DNA of 6,367 bases from QQUD01 sp039029915 (GCA_039029915.1 JBCCFD010000452.1:1-6367); one strand, 5' to 3'; counted from the first letter of the stretch, positions 1 to 5,866 are shown. Numbers and translations: made by a program. The notes: generated by a model from the letters alone, not told the origin.

Positions 1-13
1 AATGTATTTAATC

Positions 14-22
14 AAGAGGAGA
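14..22 (+). promoter_or_regulatory. Ribosome binding site that fixes the start of the fused binding-protein gene
   Basis: The purine run AAGAGGAGA ends five bases before the ATG at 28, which is a near-ideal Shine-Dalgarno arrangement. The other possible start, the ATG at 112 just before the signal peptide, has only an AGGA at 93-96, about 15 bases away. The sequence therefore favours the upstream start, even though this puts about 28 extra residues in front of the export signal. No promoter can be seen because only 27 bases precede the gene. Confidence 0.7.
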
Positions 23-27
23 CAAAA

Positions 28-2214
28 ATGAGCAAAGAAAATAGTGGTGATTTGGGATGCCGCCCAAATCACCTAGATGTGAAAGGTGTCTCAGGAAATA
101 CCTTTTTCACAATGCCGGATTTTAGCGGATACGGCCGTATCACCAAATACTTAAGCCTATTCGCCCTCATACTGCTGTTAGCTGCTTGTGGTGGCAGTAG
201 CGGTAGCGAACCGACAACCGAAACCGACGAGCCAGCAGCAGAAGCCGAAGCCGACGAGGAAATGGCCGAAGAAGAAATGGCTGAAGACGAAGAAATGGCT
301 GAAGAAGAGATGGATGAGGAAATGGCCGACGAGGAAATGGCCGAAGAAGAAATGGATGAGGAAATGGCCGAAGAAGAAATGGACGAGGAAATGGAAGAGA
401 TGTCTGACGCCTTCCCAGTTACCATCGACCACAAATACGGCAGCACCGAAATTCCTCATCATCCAGAACGCGTTGTAAGCGTTGGCTTTAGCGAACAAGA
501 TGAGCTTTTAGCCTTAGGTGTCGTGCCAGTTGGTGTTCGTTACTGGTATGGTCCTTATGAAAATGCTTTTTGGCCTTGGGCACAAGATGAGTTAGGTGAC
601 GCCCAAACCGAAATCGTTGCTTCGGACGTGATTAACTTTGAGGCGATTGCGGCCCTTGAGCCAGACCTCATCGTTGGTATCACCTCAGGGATGACCGAAG
701 AGGAGTACGATTCACTTTCAGCGATTGCGCCAACCTTGGCCCAATCAGGTGATTACGTGGACTATGGCGTACCGTGGCAAGAAGTTACCCGCGTGCTGGG
801 TCAAGCGACCGGTACCAGCGAAAAAGCTGAAACCATCGTAACTGATCTTGAAGCCCGTTTTGCAGAAATTCGAGCGAACAACCCCGAGTTTGATGGGGCC
901 TCATTGGCCGTCGGGTTCTGGTTTAGCGGTACACCTGGTGTCTATGCCTCGCAGGATGCCCGTCCACGCTTGCTTAGTGAGCTTGGTTTTGTGACCCCAG
1001 AATTGTATGACGAGGTCGCTGGCGACAGTTTCTTCCTCTCCTTCAGTGAAGAAGAACTGCCTCAGTTCCTCGACGTCGATCTTGTTGTTTGGCTTGCTGG
1101 TAGCGACCAAGGTATTGAAGATATTAAAAATTCCGAACTCCGCGGAACGCTCCCAATTGCGCAAGAAGGCCGAGAAATATTCTTTGGTGAATTGCTCGGT
1201 GGGGCATTCTCATTCTCTAGCCCCTTGAGCCTGAACTTCCTGCTGGATGAGATGGTACCGATGATTGAAGCGGCCATGGATGGTGACCCAAGCACTGTCG
1301 TTCCGGGCGCTGAAGGTGCTGTTGGTGTGACCGTTGCTGAAGGTCTTGACCCAGCCATTACAAGTGGTCCAGTTTCCCCTTTACCTCGAACAGTCACCGA
1401 CTTTGAAGGGAATGAAGTGGTCATTGAAGACGACAGCGTCGTTATTCCTATTGATGGTCCTCTGACTGAGATCGTTTTCACACTGGGCATGGCTGACAAT
1501 GTGGCGGCCACCGATGTCTCTAGCACCTATCCTGTTGATGCGACGCAGCTGCCTCAGGTTGGGTACGTGCGTGCCTTGTCTGCTGAGCCTGTTTTAGCGA
1601 TGGCACCGACACTCATCCTGACGACTGACGATGCTGGCCCACCAGATGCAGTAACCCAGCTTGAAGAATCAGGCGTTACGGTTGTGCAGTTCAAATCACC
1701 AGACACGATTGAAGAATCAATTCAGCTTGTACGTGACGTGGCAGCGGCTCTAGGCGTTGAATCACGCGGTGAAGCACTGGTTGCCAAAATGGAAGCAGAC
1801 TTAGCCATAGCGGCTGATTTGTTGGCACAGGTTAACTCAACACCCCGCGTCATGTTCATCTATGCCCGTGGCGTTGATTCAGTTTCAGCCGCAGGCGCTG
1901 GCACATCAGTTGATGTTATGTTTGAATTGGCCGGTTTGGAAAATGCTGTGACCGAGTGGGAAGGCTACCAGCCGCTAACTGCGGAAGGGGCTGTGTCAAT
2001 TGCCCCTGATGCTTTCTTGTTGTTCAACAGTGGTTTGGAAAGCGTTGGCGGTGCTGAAGGCTTGCTTGGTGTGCCAGGTATTGCCGAAACGCCAGCCGGA
2101 GACTCAGAAAATATCCATAGTATGGACGGTCTTTTGTTGACCGGTCTTGGCCCACGCGTGGGTGAAGCTGTGATTGATCTTATTCTGATGCTACATCCAG
2201 ATTTAGCGGAATAA
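28..2214 (+). CDS. Lipoprotein with two fused iron/haem-binding modules (siderophore-type FecB/FepB-like + HmuT-like)
   Basis: This is an ABC-importer substrate-binding lipoprotein of 728 residues, about twice the usual 300-350. Residues 1-36 are a polar N-terminal extension. Residues 37-53 form a hydrophobic signal peptide (TKYLSLFALILL) ending in the lipobox LAAC with lipidated Cys54. Residues 61-125 are a repetitive Glu/Met/Ala acidic tether. Residues about 129-420 form a first class III binding module of the iron-siderophore type, recognisable by DHKYGSTEIPHHPERVV, LALGVVPVGV, NFEAIAALEPDLIVG and YDSLSAIAPT. Residues 421-452 are a linker. Residues about 453-728 form a second module typical of HmuT, with PLTEIVFTLGMAD, SSTYP, LPQVGYVRALSAEPVLAM, DDAGPPDAV, GAGTSVDVMFELAGLENAV and GLLLTGLGPR. 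Tyr513 in VGYVRALSAE lies where HmuT-family proteins carry their haem-ligating tyrosine. The reading frame is continuous through the linker, so this reads as a true fusion. A terminator follows it and the transporter genes lie about 0.8 kb downstream. The domain assignments are solid; exact ligands are inferred. Confidence 0.93.
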   Translation: MSKENSGDLGCRPNHLDVKGVSGNTFFTMPDFSGYGRITKYLSLFALILLLAACGGSSGSEPTTETDEPAAEAEADEEMAEEEMAEDEEMAEEEMDEEMADEEMAEEEMDEEMAEEEMDEEMEEMSDAFPVTIDHKYGSTEIPHHPERVVSVGFSEQDELLALGVVPVGVRYWYGPYENAFWPWAQDELGDAQTEIVASDVINFEAIAALEPDLIVGITSGMTEEEYDSLSAIAPTLAQSGDYVDYGVPWQEVTRVLGQATGTSEKAETIVTDLEARFAEIRANNPEFDGASLAVGFWFSGTPGVYASQDARPRLLSELGFVTPELYDEVAGDSFFLSFSEEELPQFLDVDLVVWLAGSDQGIEDIKNSELRGTLPIAQEGREIFFGELLGGAFSFSSPLSLNFLLDEMVPMIEAAMDGDPSTVVPGAEGAVGVTVAEGLDPAITSGPVSPLPRTVTDFEGNEVVIEDDSVVIPIDGPLTEIVFTLGMADNVAATDVSSTYPVDATQLPQVGYVRALSAEPVLAMAPTLILTTDDAGPPDAVTQLEESGVTVVQFKSPDTIEESIQLVRDVAAALGVESRGEALVAKMEADLAIAADLLAQVNSTPRVMFIYARGVDSVSAAGAGTSVDVMFELAGLENAVTEWEGYQPLTAEGAVSIAPDAFLLFNSGLESVGGAEGLLGVPGIAETPAGDSENIHSMDGLLLTGLGPRVGEAVIDLILMLHPDLAE
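46..73. repeat. Perfect 11-bp inverted repeat with 6-base loop inside the first codons of the binding-protein gene
   Basis: GGTGATTTGGG (46-56) and CCCAAATCACC (63-73) are exact reverse complements separated by ATGCCG. The element starts 18 bases after the ATG at 28 and covers codons 7-16, in the part that encodes the odd pre-signal extension. It could form an mRNA hairpin that affects translation, or be an operator for a dimeric regulator. It does not match the Fur or DtxR box consensus. Its presence is certain; its function is unknown. Confidence 0.6.
229..402 (+). repeat. Purine-rich minisatellite-like tract encoding the acidic Glu/Met tether
   Basis: The strand is almost entirely GAA/GAG/GAC, ATG and GCC/GCT codons. 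The unit AEEEMDEEM occurs three times, at 298-324, 340-366 and 367-393. The last two 27-bp copies are directly tandem and differ at one base. Eleven Met residues occur at 3-6-residue spacing between residues 79 and 125. The tract probably acts as an extended, negatively charged spacer lifting the binding modules off the membrane. It is likely to vary in length between strains through replication slippage. Confidence 0.85.
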
Positions 2215-2293
2215 ATTTCCAATAACTTCGTGAATGGAAACAAAATGACATGGTTTGTTTCTAAATCTTTTTTCTATTCATATATCGACAAAT

Positions 2294-2340
2294 AAAGGGT
2301 TTCAGGCGGCAACAATTACGCTGCCTGAAACCTTTTCCTT
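2294..2340 (+). terminator. Rho-independent terminator after the fused binding-protein gene
   Basis: The left arm 2294-2310 and right arm 2320-2336 pair over 17 positions with two G-U wobbles (2297/2333 and 2308/2322) around the loop AACAATTAC. The core is GGTTTCAGGC/GCCTGAAACC. The 3' side continues as TTTTCCTT, giving the U-rich tail. It lies 80 bases past the stop codon at 2214 and should separate this transcript from the downstream cluster. Confidence 0.85.
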
Positions 2341-2543
2341 GTAACATTTGATTTTGTAAATTTGAATTGAACCAATGTTAACCTTTAAATGAAACAGCCT
2401 GCATTTCTCGACTAACCGACGGAAAAAATTGAGTTAACCGTTGGGGAGGACTTAAGGACTAGGTTGTGGAATACTTTGGGCTGGATTAGTTCATTTTGTT
2501 GGAAAACCTTTAAAGTGAACTTGAATAAAGATGGACGCAGAAT

Positions 2544-2582
2544 AAAGAAAAAATCGGCAAGCATGGCGTTGCTTACCGATTT
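2544..2582 (-). terminator. Terminator-like hairpin oriented for minus-strand transcripts
   Basis: The arms 2551-2563 and 2570-2582 pair at 12 of 13 positions (one mismatch, 2558/2575) around a six-base loop TGGCGT. On the plus strand the stem is followed by TTTGGGTGG, which is a poor U-tract. On the minus strand the stem is followed directly by a T-rich run, the complement of the A-rich 2541-2553. The polarity therefore fits termination of a leftward transcript. No minus-strand gene is visible upstream of it, so it could end an antisense or small RNA, or simply be a structured element in the plus-strand leader. Confidence 0.5.
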
Positions 2583-2745
2583 GGGTGGAGATTTTGTTGA
2601 GAAAATAAACTTACTCCATCCCTATTATATCTTTCTTTTGCAGAAATCAATGGAATGATAATAAATAAATGAGACTGGTCAGGTTTGTAGTAGCTTGGCA
2701 GCATCGATGAAAAAGAACCTTGCGGGTCTTGATAAGCAAAAATTT

Positions 2746-2749
2746 GAGG
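2746..2749 (+). promoter_or_regulatory. Ribosome binding site selecting the ATG at 2756
   Basis: GAGG lies six bases before the ATG at 2756. The longer in-frame alternative, a TTG at 2720, is preceded by a weaker purine run (AAAAAGAA) and would add twelve residues unlike the start of ABM-fold proteins. The ATG at 2756 is therefore preferred. Confidence 0.6.
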
Positions 2750-2755
2750 CTATTT

Positions 2756-2998
2756 ATGTTTTCAATGATTACACCGATAGAAGATCAAAAGATAATCAGT
2801 CCAGAGGTTGAACAGAAGATTTTAGGGTTTGAAAAAAATTTAATCATGGTGAAGGGGTATAGCCACATGCGGCTTATTCGGCCTCACTCTGATAGCGATA
2901 GCTATTCTATTCTTTCTTTTTGGCAAACGCGTGAACAACGGCGGGCCCACAAAGAGTTTGTCAACACAATTAATCAATTTGTCGAGACGCAACAGTAG
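2756..2998 (+). CDS. Small ABM-fold (antibiotic biosynthesis monooxygenase/IsdG-like superfamily) protein
   Basis: This is an 80-residue cytosolic protein with the layout of an ABM ferredoxin-like half-barrel. A short first strand (MFSMITPIED) is followed by a helix (SPEVEQKILGFEKNLIMVKG), then the strand pair GYSHMRLIRPHSDSDSYSILSFW, and a C-terminal helix (EQRRAHKEFVNTINQFVE). Relatives include haem-degrading IsdG/HmoA enzymes, which would suit its place directly before a haem-type permease. However, the IsdG Asn-Trp-His triad is not evident. Trp sits at the end of strand SILSFW, the position of the second catalytic Trp is occupied by Ala-His, and the later His is missing. It may be a diverged haem-handling protein, a haem-binding or sensing protein, or an ABM protein of other function. 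Its stop is 13 bases before the permease start, and the TAGGAAAG around the stop supplies the permease ribosome site, so the two are translationally close. The fold call is moderate; the function is inferred. Confidence 0.6.
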   Translation: MFSMITPIEDQKIISPEVEQKILGFEKNLIMVKGYSHMRLIRPHSDSDSYSILSFWQTREQRRAHKEFVNTINQFVETQQ

Positions 2999-3011
2999 GA
3001 AAGATTGATTT

Positions 3012-4124
3012 ATGACGACTTCAGCTGTCCCAAACGCTTTGGTCAAGCGAAAAAATAGTGTGACATCAGTGCGGCGAGCGCGAGCACGGCTTGTGCTTAC
3101 GTCGCTGTTTTTGCTGATGCTAGTTGCTATTATCGCTGGTTTGGGCTTAGGGGCAGTGCAAGTCACACCTGCTCAAATCGGAGTTATTTTGCTCGATAGA
3201 TTTGAGGTGGCTCATCAATTTGTGGTGGAATATGGGCCTCGGGAATCTGGCGTGTTGATTTCGATTCGGGTACCACGCGTTTTGCTTGGCCTACTAATTG
3301 GGGCTGCATTAGGTATTTCTGGTGCGGCAATTCAGGGGCTTTTTCGGAACCCTCTGGCGGCACCGGGCTTGATTGGTGTTTCAAGTGGGGCGGCATTAGC
3401 GGCCGTTTCGGTCATTGTGTTGGGGGCAACTGTTTTACAGGGGGTTAGCGAACTGTTAGGAAACTTCACGCTACCTGTTGCCGCATTTTTAGGCGGTGCA
3501 GTCACCACGCTAATCCTATATCGTCTGGCTAGCCAAAACGGCCGTACCTATGTTGTAACAATGCTTTTGGCTGGCATCGCCATCAATGCCTTAGCGGGTG
3601 CTGTCATTGGGATTCTCACATTTATTGCTGATGACGAGCAGCTGCGCAGCATTACATTTTGGGGCTTAGGCAGCTTGGGTGGGGCAACGTGGCGTTCGCT
3701 GCGGGTCGCTTCACCGCTCATTTTAATCGCTTTGGTGACTTTACCTCTGTTGGCTCAGCCGCTTAATGCGCTGTTGCTGGGTGAAACAGAGGCCCGTCAT
3801 TTAGGCGTGAACGTTGAAACCACGAAACGGTTCATTATCCTGTGGGTAGCGCTTGCAGTCGGTGCTTCGGTAGCCGTGACGGGCACAATTGGCTTTATTG
3901 GCTTAGTTGTGCCGCATTTGCTTCGCTTAATGATTGGGCCTGACCATCGGTATGTGTTGCCGGGGTCGGCGATGCTGGGCGCCATTTTGCTCTTATCTGC
4001 GGATTTGATTGCCAGAACGATTGTGGTGCCCGCAGAGTTACCCATCGGCATTGTAACGGCCGTTATGGGTGCACCGTTTTTCCTGTGGTTGTTACTTAAA
4101 AATCGAGGGGCTCATGCTATTTGA
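3012..4124 (+). CDS. hmuU: FecCD-family permease of an iron/haem ABC importer (HmuU-like)
   Basis: This is the inner-membrane channel subunit of a type II (BtuCD-like) importer, expected to act as a homodimer because only one permease gene is present. It has 370 residues, slightly long because of a basic, Arg-rich N-terminus (residues 1-27) before the first membrane helix at about 28-51. Family signatures are RVPRVLLGLLIGAALGISGA (86-105) continuing into LFRNPLAAPGLIGVSSGA (110-127), the cytoplasmic coupling segment LLLGETEARHLGV (254-266), GTIGFIGLVVPHLLRLMIGPDHR (291-313, split by the membrane boundary), and the C-terminal ELPIGIVTAVMGAPFFLWLL (342-361). The pattern is closest to haem permeases, matching the HmuT-like half of the binding protein and the HmuV-like ATPase. 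Siderophore permeases share the same signatures, so substrate is not certain. The last 11 bases overlap the next small gene. Confidence 0.92.
   Translation: MTTSAVPNALVKRKNSVTSVRRARARLVLTSLFLLMLVAIIAGLGLGAVQVTPAQIGVILLDRFEVAHQFVVEYGPRESGVLISIRVPRVLLGLLIGAALGISGAAIQGLFRNPLAAPGLIGVSSGAALAAVSVIVLGATVLQGVSELLGNFTLPVAAFLGGAVTTLILYRLASQNGRTYVVTMLLAGIAINALAGAVIGILTFIADDEQLRSITFWGLGSLGGATWRSLRVASPLILIALVTLPLLAQPLNALLLGETEARHLGVNVETTKRFIILWVALAVGASVAVTGTIGFIGLVVPHLLRLMIGPDHRYVLPGSAMLGAILLLSADLIARTIVVPAELPIGIVTAVMGAPFFLWLLLKNRGAHAI
4105..4110 (+). promoter_or_regulatory. Ribosome binding site inside the permease gene, ahead of the 59-residue gene
   Basis: GAGGGG lies within the last codons of the permease gene, with GAGG five bases and the final G three bases before the ATG at 4114. 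This supports real translation of the overlapping small frame by coupling. The spacing is slightly tight. Confidence 0.45.
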
Positions 4125-4293
4125 AAATGAATTGAGCAACCTTTTCCTAAAAGGCTTCTCCCAGCCAAATCGAGCCTCAGAAAATCAGCTGTCTCTATTT
4201 GATGAAGAGGTGAAGATGATTGAGTCGTCAATTCTGATGGTTGAACTCTATGCATTTCTTGGCCGTCTATTTTGGGAGTGGTTACGAAAGTAA
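4114..4293 (+). CDS. Unrecognised 59-residue protein with a sliding-clamp-type motif QLSLF
   Basis: I do not recognise this protein. It is acidic in the middle and starts 11 bases before the permease stop. It has a GAGGGG ribosome site and its TAA ends one base before the ATPase ATG, so it fills the permease-ATPase gap exactly. Residues 25-29 are QLSLF, followed by DEE. QL(S/D)LF is the consensus peptide that docks replication and repair proteins on the beta sliding clamp. The C-terminal part (MIESSILMVELYAFLGRLFWEWLRK, from about residue 35, written here in two overlapping helical stretches MIESSILMVELYAFL and LGRLFWEWLRK) looks like an amphipathic helix able to touch membrane or a partner protein. 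It could be an accessory subunit of the transporter, an unrelated small gene inserted in the operon, or a remnant. Translation is plausible; function is unknown. Confidence 0.45.
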   Translation: MLFENELSNLFLKGFSQPNRASENQLSLFDEEVKMIESSILMVELYAFLGRLFWEWLRK

Positions 4294-4294
4294 G

Positions 4295-5104
4295 ATGTTA
4301 CGTGCAGAAGGAATTTCTTTCCAAGCGGGCCAAAAACGGATTGTAGATACCGTTTCGCTTGATATCAAAAGCGGTGAATTTGTTGCCGTTGTTGGCCCTA
4401 ATGGAGCCGGTAAATCAACGCTGTTGAAATTGTTGACAGGAGATTTGCCAGCATCAAGTGGCTATGTGTCGTTTTTAAGGCGTCCATTATCCCAGTGGGC
4501 CCAAGCCGAGGTGGCAAAGCGGCGTGGCGTCTTGATGCAACAAAATAATCTATCATTTGCTTTTACTGTGTTTGAGGTAGTGCTAATGGGGCGCATGCCG
4601 CATAACAACGGTGTTGAAAGCGATAAAGATGTGGAGATCGTTTTTGAGGCGCTGGAAAGTGTGGGGTTGGTTGATTATGCCGATCGCATTTTTCCAACGC
4701 TGTCTGGTGGTGAACAGCAGCGAGTTCATTTGGCAAGAATTTTGGCTCAAATTTGGGAGCCGCCGACTGATGGACAGCGATTGCTTTTATTAGATGAACC
4801 AACAGCAAGCTTGGACATCGTCTACCAGCAGCAGGTGCTTCAAATTGCCCGCCAATTTGCAAATCAAGGAACGGCCGTATTAGCCATCCTTCACGATTTG
4901 AATTTAGCGGCTCACTATGCTGACAATGTGATGATGTTGAAAAACGGCCGTGTGACATTTTCTGGTCCACCAGCCAAGATCTTCCAAGTCGAAAACATTC
5001 AACAAACGTTTGATGTTTCGGTCATGATTATCCCTCATCCGAAAACAGATAAACCGTTAGTAACCTATCTGCCTGATGATGCTACGGAGGTTCCAACAAT
5101 TTAG
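4295..5104 (+). CDS. hmuV: ATP-binding subunit of the iron/haem importer (HmuV-like)
   Basis: This is the cytosolic ATPase that drives the HmuU-type permease. It has 269 residues from the chosen start. Visible motifs are Walker A GPNGAGKST (34-42), Q-loop MQQNN (81-85), the signature LSGGEQQR (136-143), Walker B LLLLDEP (163-169), D-loop SLD (172-174) and H-loop His200 in ILHDLNLAAHYAD. The segment RILAQIWEP followed by RLLLLDEPTASLD is typical of HmuV. The frame is open further upstream (ATG 4250, TTG 4241), but those starts lie within the small gene. The ATG at 4295 gives the normal family start MLRAEGISF, so it is preferred. Its own ribosome site is weak (GAAAG at 4286-4290), which suggests translational coupling to the small gene ending one base earlier. 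No terminator is evident after the stop. Confidence 0.93.
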   Translation: MLRAEGISFQAGQKRIVDTVSLDIKSGEFVAVVGPNGAGKSTLLKLLTGDLPASSGYVSFLRRPLSQWAQAEVAKRRGVLMQQNNLSFAFTVFEVVLMGRMPHNNGVESDKDVEIVFEALESVGLVDYADRIFPTLSGGEQQRVHLARILAQIWEPPTDGQRLLLLDEPTASLDIVYQQQVLQIARQFANQGTAVLAILHDLNLAAHYADNVMMLKNGRVTFSGPPAKIFQVENIQQTFDVSVMIIPHPKTDKPLVTYLPDDATEVPTI

Positions 5105-5107
5105 TAA

Positions 5108-5135
5108 TTTACAAATTCAACTTTTCTAATAAAAT
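5108..5135 (+). promoter_or_regulatory. Candidate sigma70-type promoter for the flavodoxin gene
   Basis: TTTACA (5108-5113) and TAAAAT (5130-5135) each match the -35 and -10 consensus at five of six positions, with a 16-bp spacer. Transcription would start near 5142, leaving a leader of about 87 bases before the flavodoxin ATG. No Fur-type operator is recognisable around it. The region is AT-rich, so chance matches are possible. Confidence 0.4.
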
Positions 5136-5228
5136 AATGGGCACTTTGTATTTTACTGGATTAATCACAATTTAGAACGTAGTTCATCAAGAAACTGCAT
5201 GTGGTTTACATAAATTAAGGAAAAACAA

Positions 5229-5765
5229 ATGAAAATCGGATTATTTTACGGCTCAAACACAGGGAATACAGAACTCGATGCCGAGTTGATCAAAAAAATG
5301 TTTGAACAAGAAATTCCTGATAGTGTTGATATTTTCAACATCGGTTTGATTGAAGTTTCAAAAATGCAAGAGTATCAACTCTTAATTGTTGGCTCTCCCA
5401 CCTGGAACATTGGTGAACTTCAAGATGACTGGGCACTCAAGTTTGATGAGCTTGATGGCTTAAATATGGAAGGCAAGATGGTTGCTATGTTTGGTGTTGG
5501 CGACCAATTTGGCTATCCAGATAATTATGTTGATGCGATTGGCATTATTGGGAAAAAATTAGAAGAGCGCGGCGCTGAACTCGTTGGTTACACAGACGCC
5601 TCAGATTATGAGTTTGATAACTCGCTGGGTGTTGTGGATGGCGTATTCATGGGCCTCGCTCTTGATGATGATAATCAATCCGAAATGACGGAAGAACGCG
5701 TCACGATGTGGGTTGATCAGTTAATTGAAGACTTTGAACTTTCTCACTTAGTGGGTCAAGGTTAA
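5229..5765 (+). CDS. fld: Long-chain flavodoxin
   Basis: This is a small soluble FMN protein that carries low-potential electrons and commonly replaces ferredoxin when iron is scarce. It has 178 residues. The phosphate-binding loop is YGSNTGNT (7-14). The first isoalloxazine-contact loop is SPTWNIGELQDDW (56-68) with Trp59. The second is GVGDQFGYPDNYVDAIG (89-105) with an aromatic pair around Tyr97/Tyr100. The insertion of about 20 residues that defines long-chain flavodoxins is present (GYTDASDYEFDNS to GLALDDDNQ, 120-150). The ribosome site AAGG (5217-5220) precedes the ATG by eight bases. Its position after an iron/haem importer suggests shared iron-starvation control or use as reductant for haem handling. 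A separate promoter seems likely, so co-transcription is not shown. Confidence 0.93.
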   Translation: MKIGLFYGSNTGNTELDAELIKKMFEQEIPDSVDIFNIGLIEVSKMQEYQLLIVGSPTWNIGELQDDWALKFDELDGLNMEGKMVAMFGVGDQFGYPDNYVDAIGIIGKKLEERGAELVGYTDASDYEFDNSLGVVDGVFMGLALDDDNQSEMTEERVTMWVDQLIEDFELSHLVGQG

Positions 5766-5866
5766 TTGGATGGAAGGTGTGCGTGGGTAGCGTCAAATTG
5801 CAGGGATGTTTTTACCCTAGCTGGCTGCTCACAGCTTACTATCATTAGATAAAGGAAAATAAAAAC

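Larger units (their letters stand above)
2341..2755. other. AT-rich intergenic region without a convincing gene
   Basis: About 415 bases separate the terminator from the ABM-fold gene. No open frame here has both a good start signal and a recognisable product. A 64-codon frame with a TTG start (2464-2658) runs straight through a strong hairpin and looks like chance. A short direct repeat, AACCTTTAAA followed by (G)TGAA, is present at 2380-2393 and 2505-2519. A minus-strand terminator-like hairpin occupies 2544-2582. The promoter of the downstream cluster is expected here. A TGATAAT at 2656-2662 looks like half of a Fur box or a -10 element, but no matching partner sequence makes it convincing. 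Confidence 0.6.

Noticed and set aside
69..446. Minus-strand 125-residue Ser/Ile-rich frame
   Set aside because: It is the complement of the Glu/Met repeat tract (poly-Ser/Ile shadow) inside the binding-protein gene.
188..478. Plus-strand Lys/Trp-rich frame over the repeat tract
   Set aside because: It is an out-of-frame shadow of the same purine-rich repeats. The lipoprotein frame has the signal peptide and domains.
2362..2390. TTGAAT / 17 bp / TTAAAT as a promoter
   Set aside because: Each hexamer matches consensus at only four of six positions in AT-rich DNA, so this is too weak to call.
2464..2658. 64-codon frame with TTG start in the intergenic region
   Set aside because: The frame runs through a strong hairpin and has no recognisable domain. 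Its start is a TTG with only a modest AAGG six bases upstream, and its composition looks like non-coding AT-rich DNA.
2656..2670. TGATAATAAATAAAT as a Fur box or -10 element
   Set aside because: The left half matches TGATAAT exactly, but the right half matches only three of seven Fur-box positions. No acceptable -35 lies at 16-18 bases.
2713..2730. Small hairpin AAGAACC-TTGC-GGGTCTT before the ABM-fold gene
   Set aside because: It is only seven positions with one mismatch and has no U-tract. It is not distinguishable from chance.
4241..4294. Longer HmuV start at TTG 4241 or ATG 4250
   Set aside because: It would add residues before the family-typical MLRAEGISF start and overlap the small gene, with no ribosome site at the right distance.
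5801..5836. Leader structure or promoter for rpsD
   Set aside because: Only 4-5-bp stems (AGGG/CCCT and AGCTG/CAGCT) and no paired -35/-10 were found. S4 leader autoregulation is known elsewhere but not supported here.
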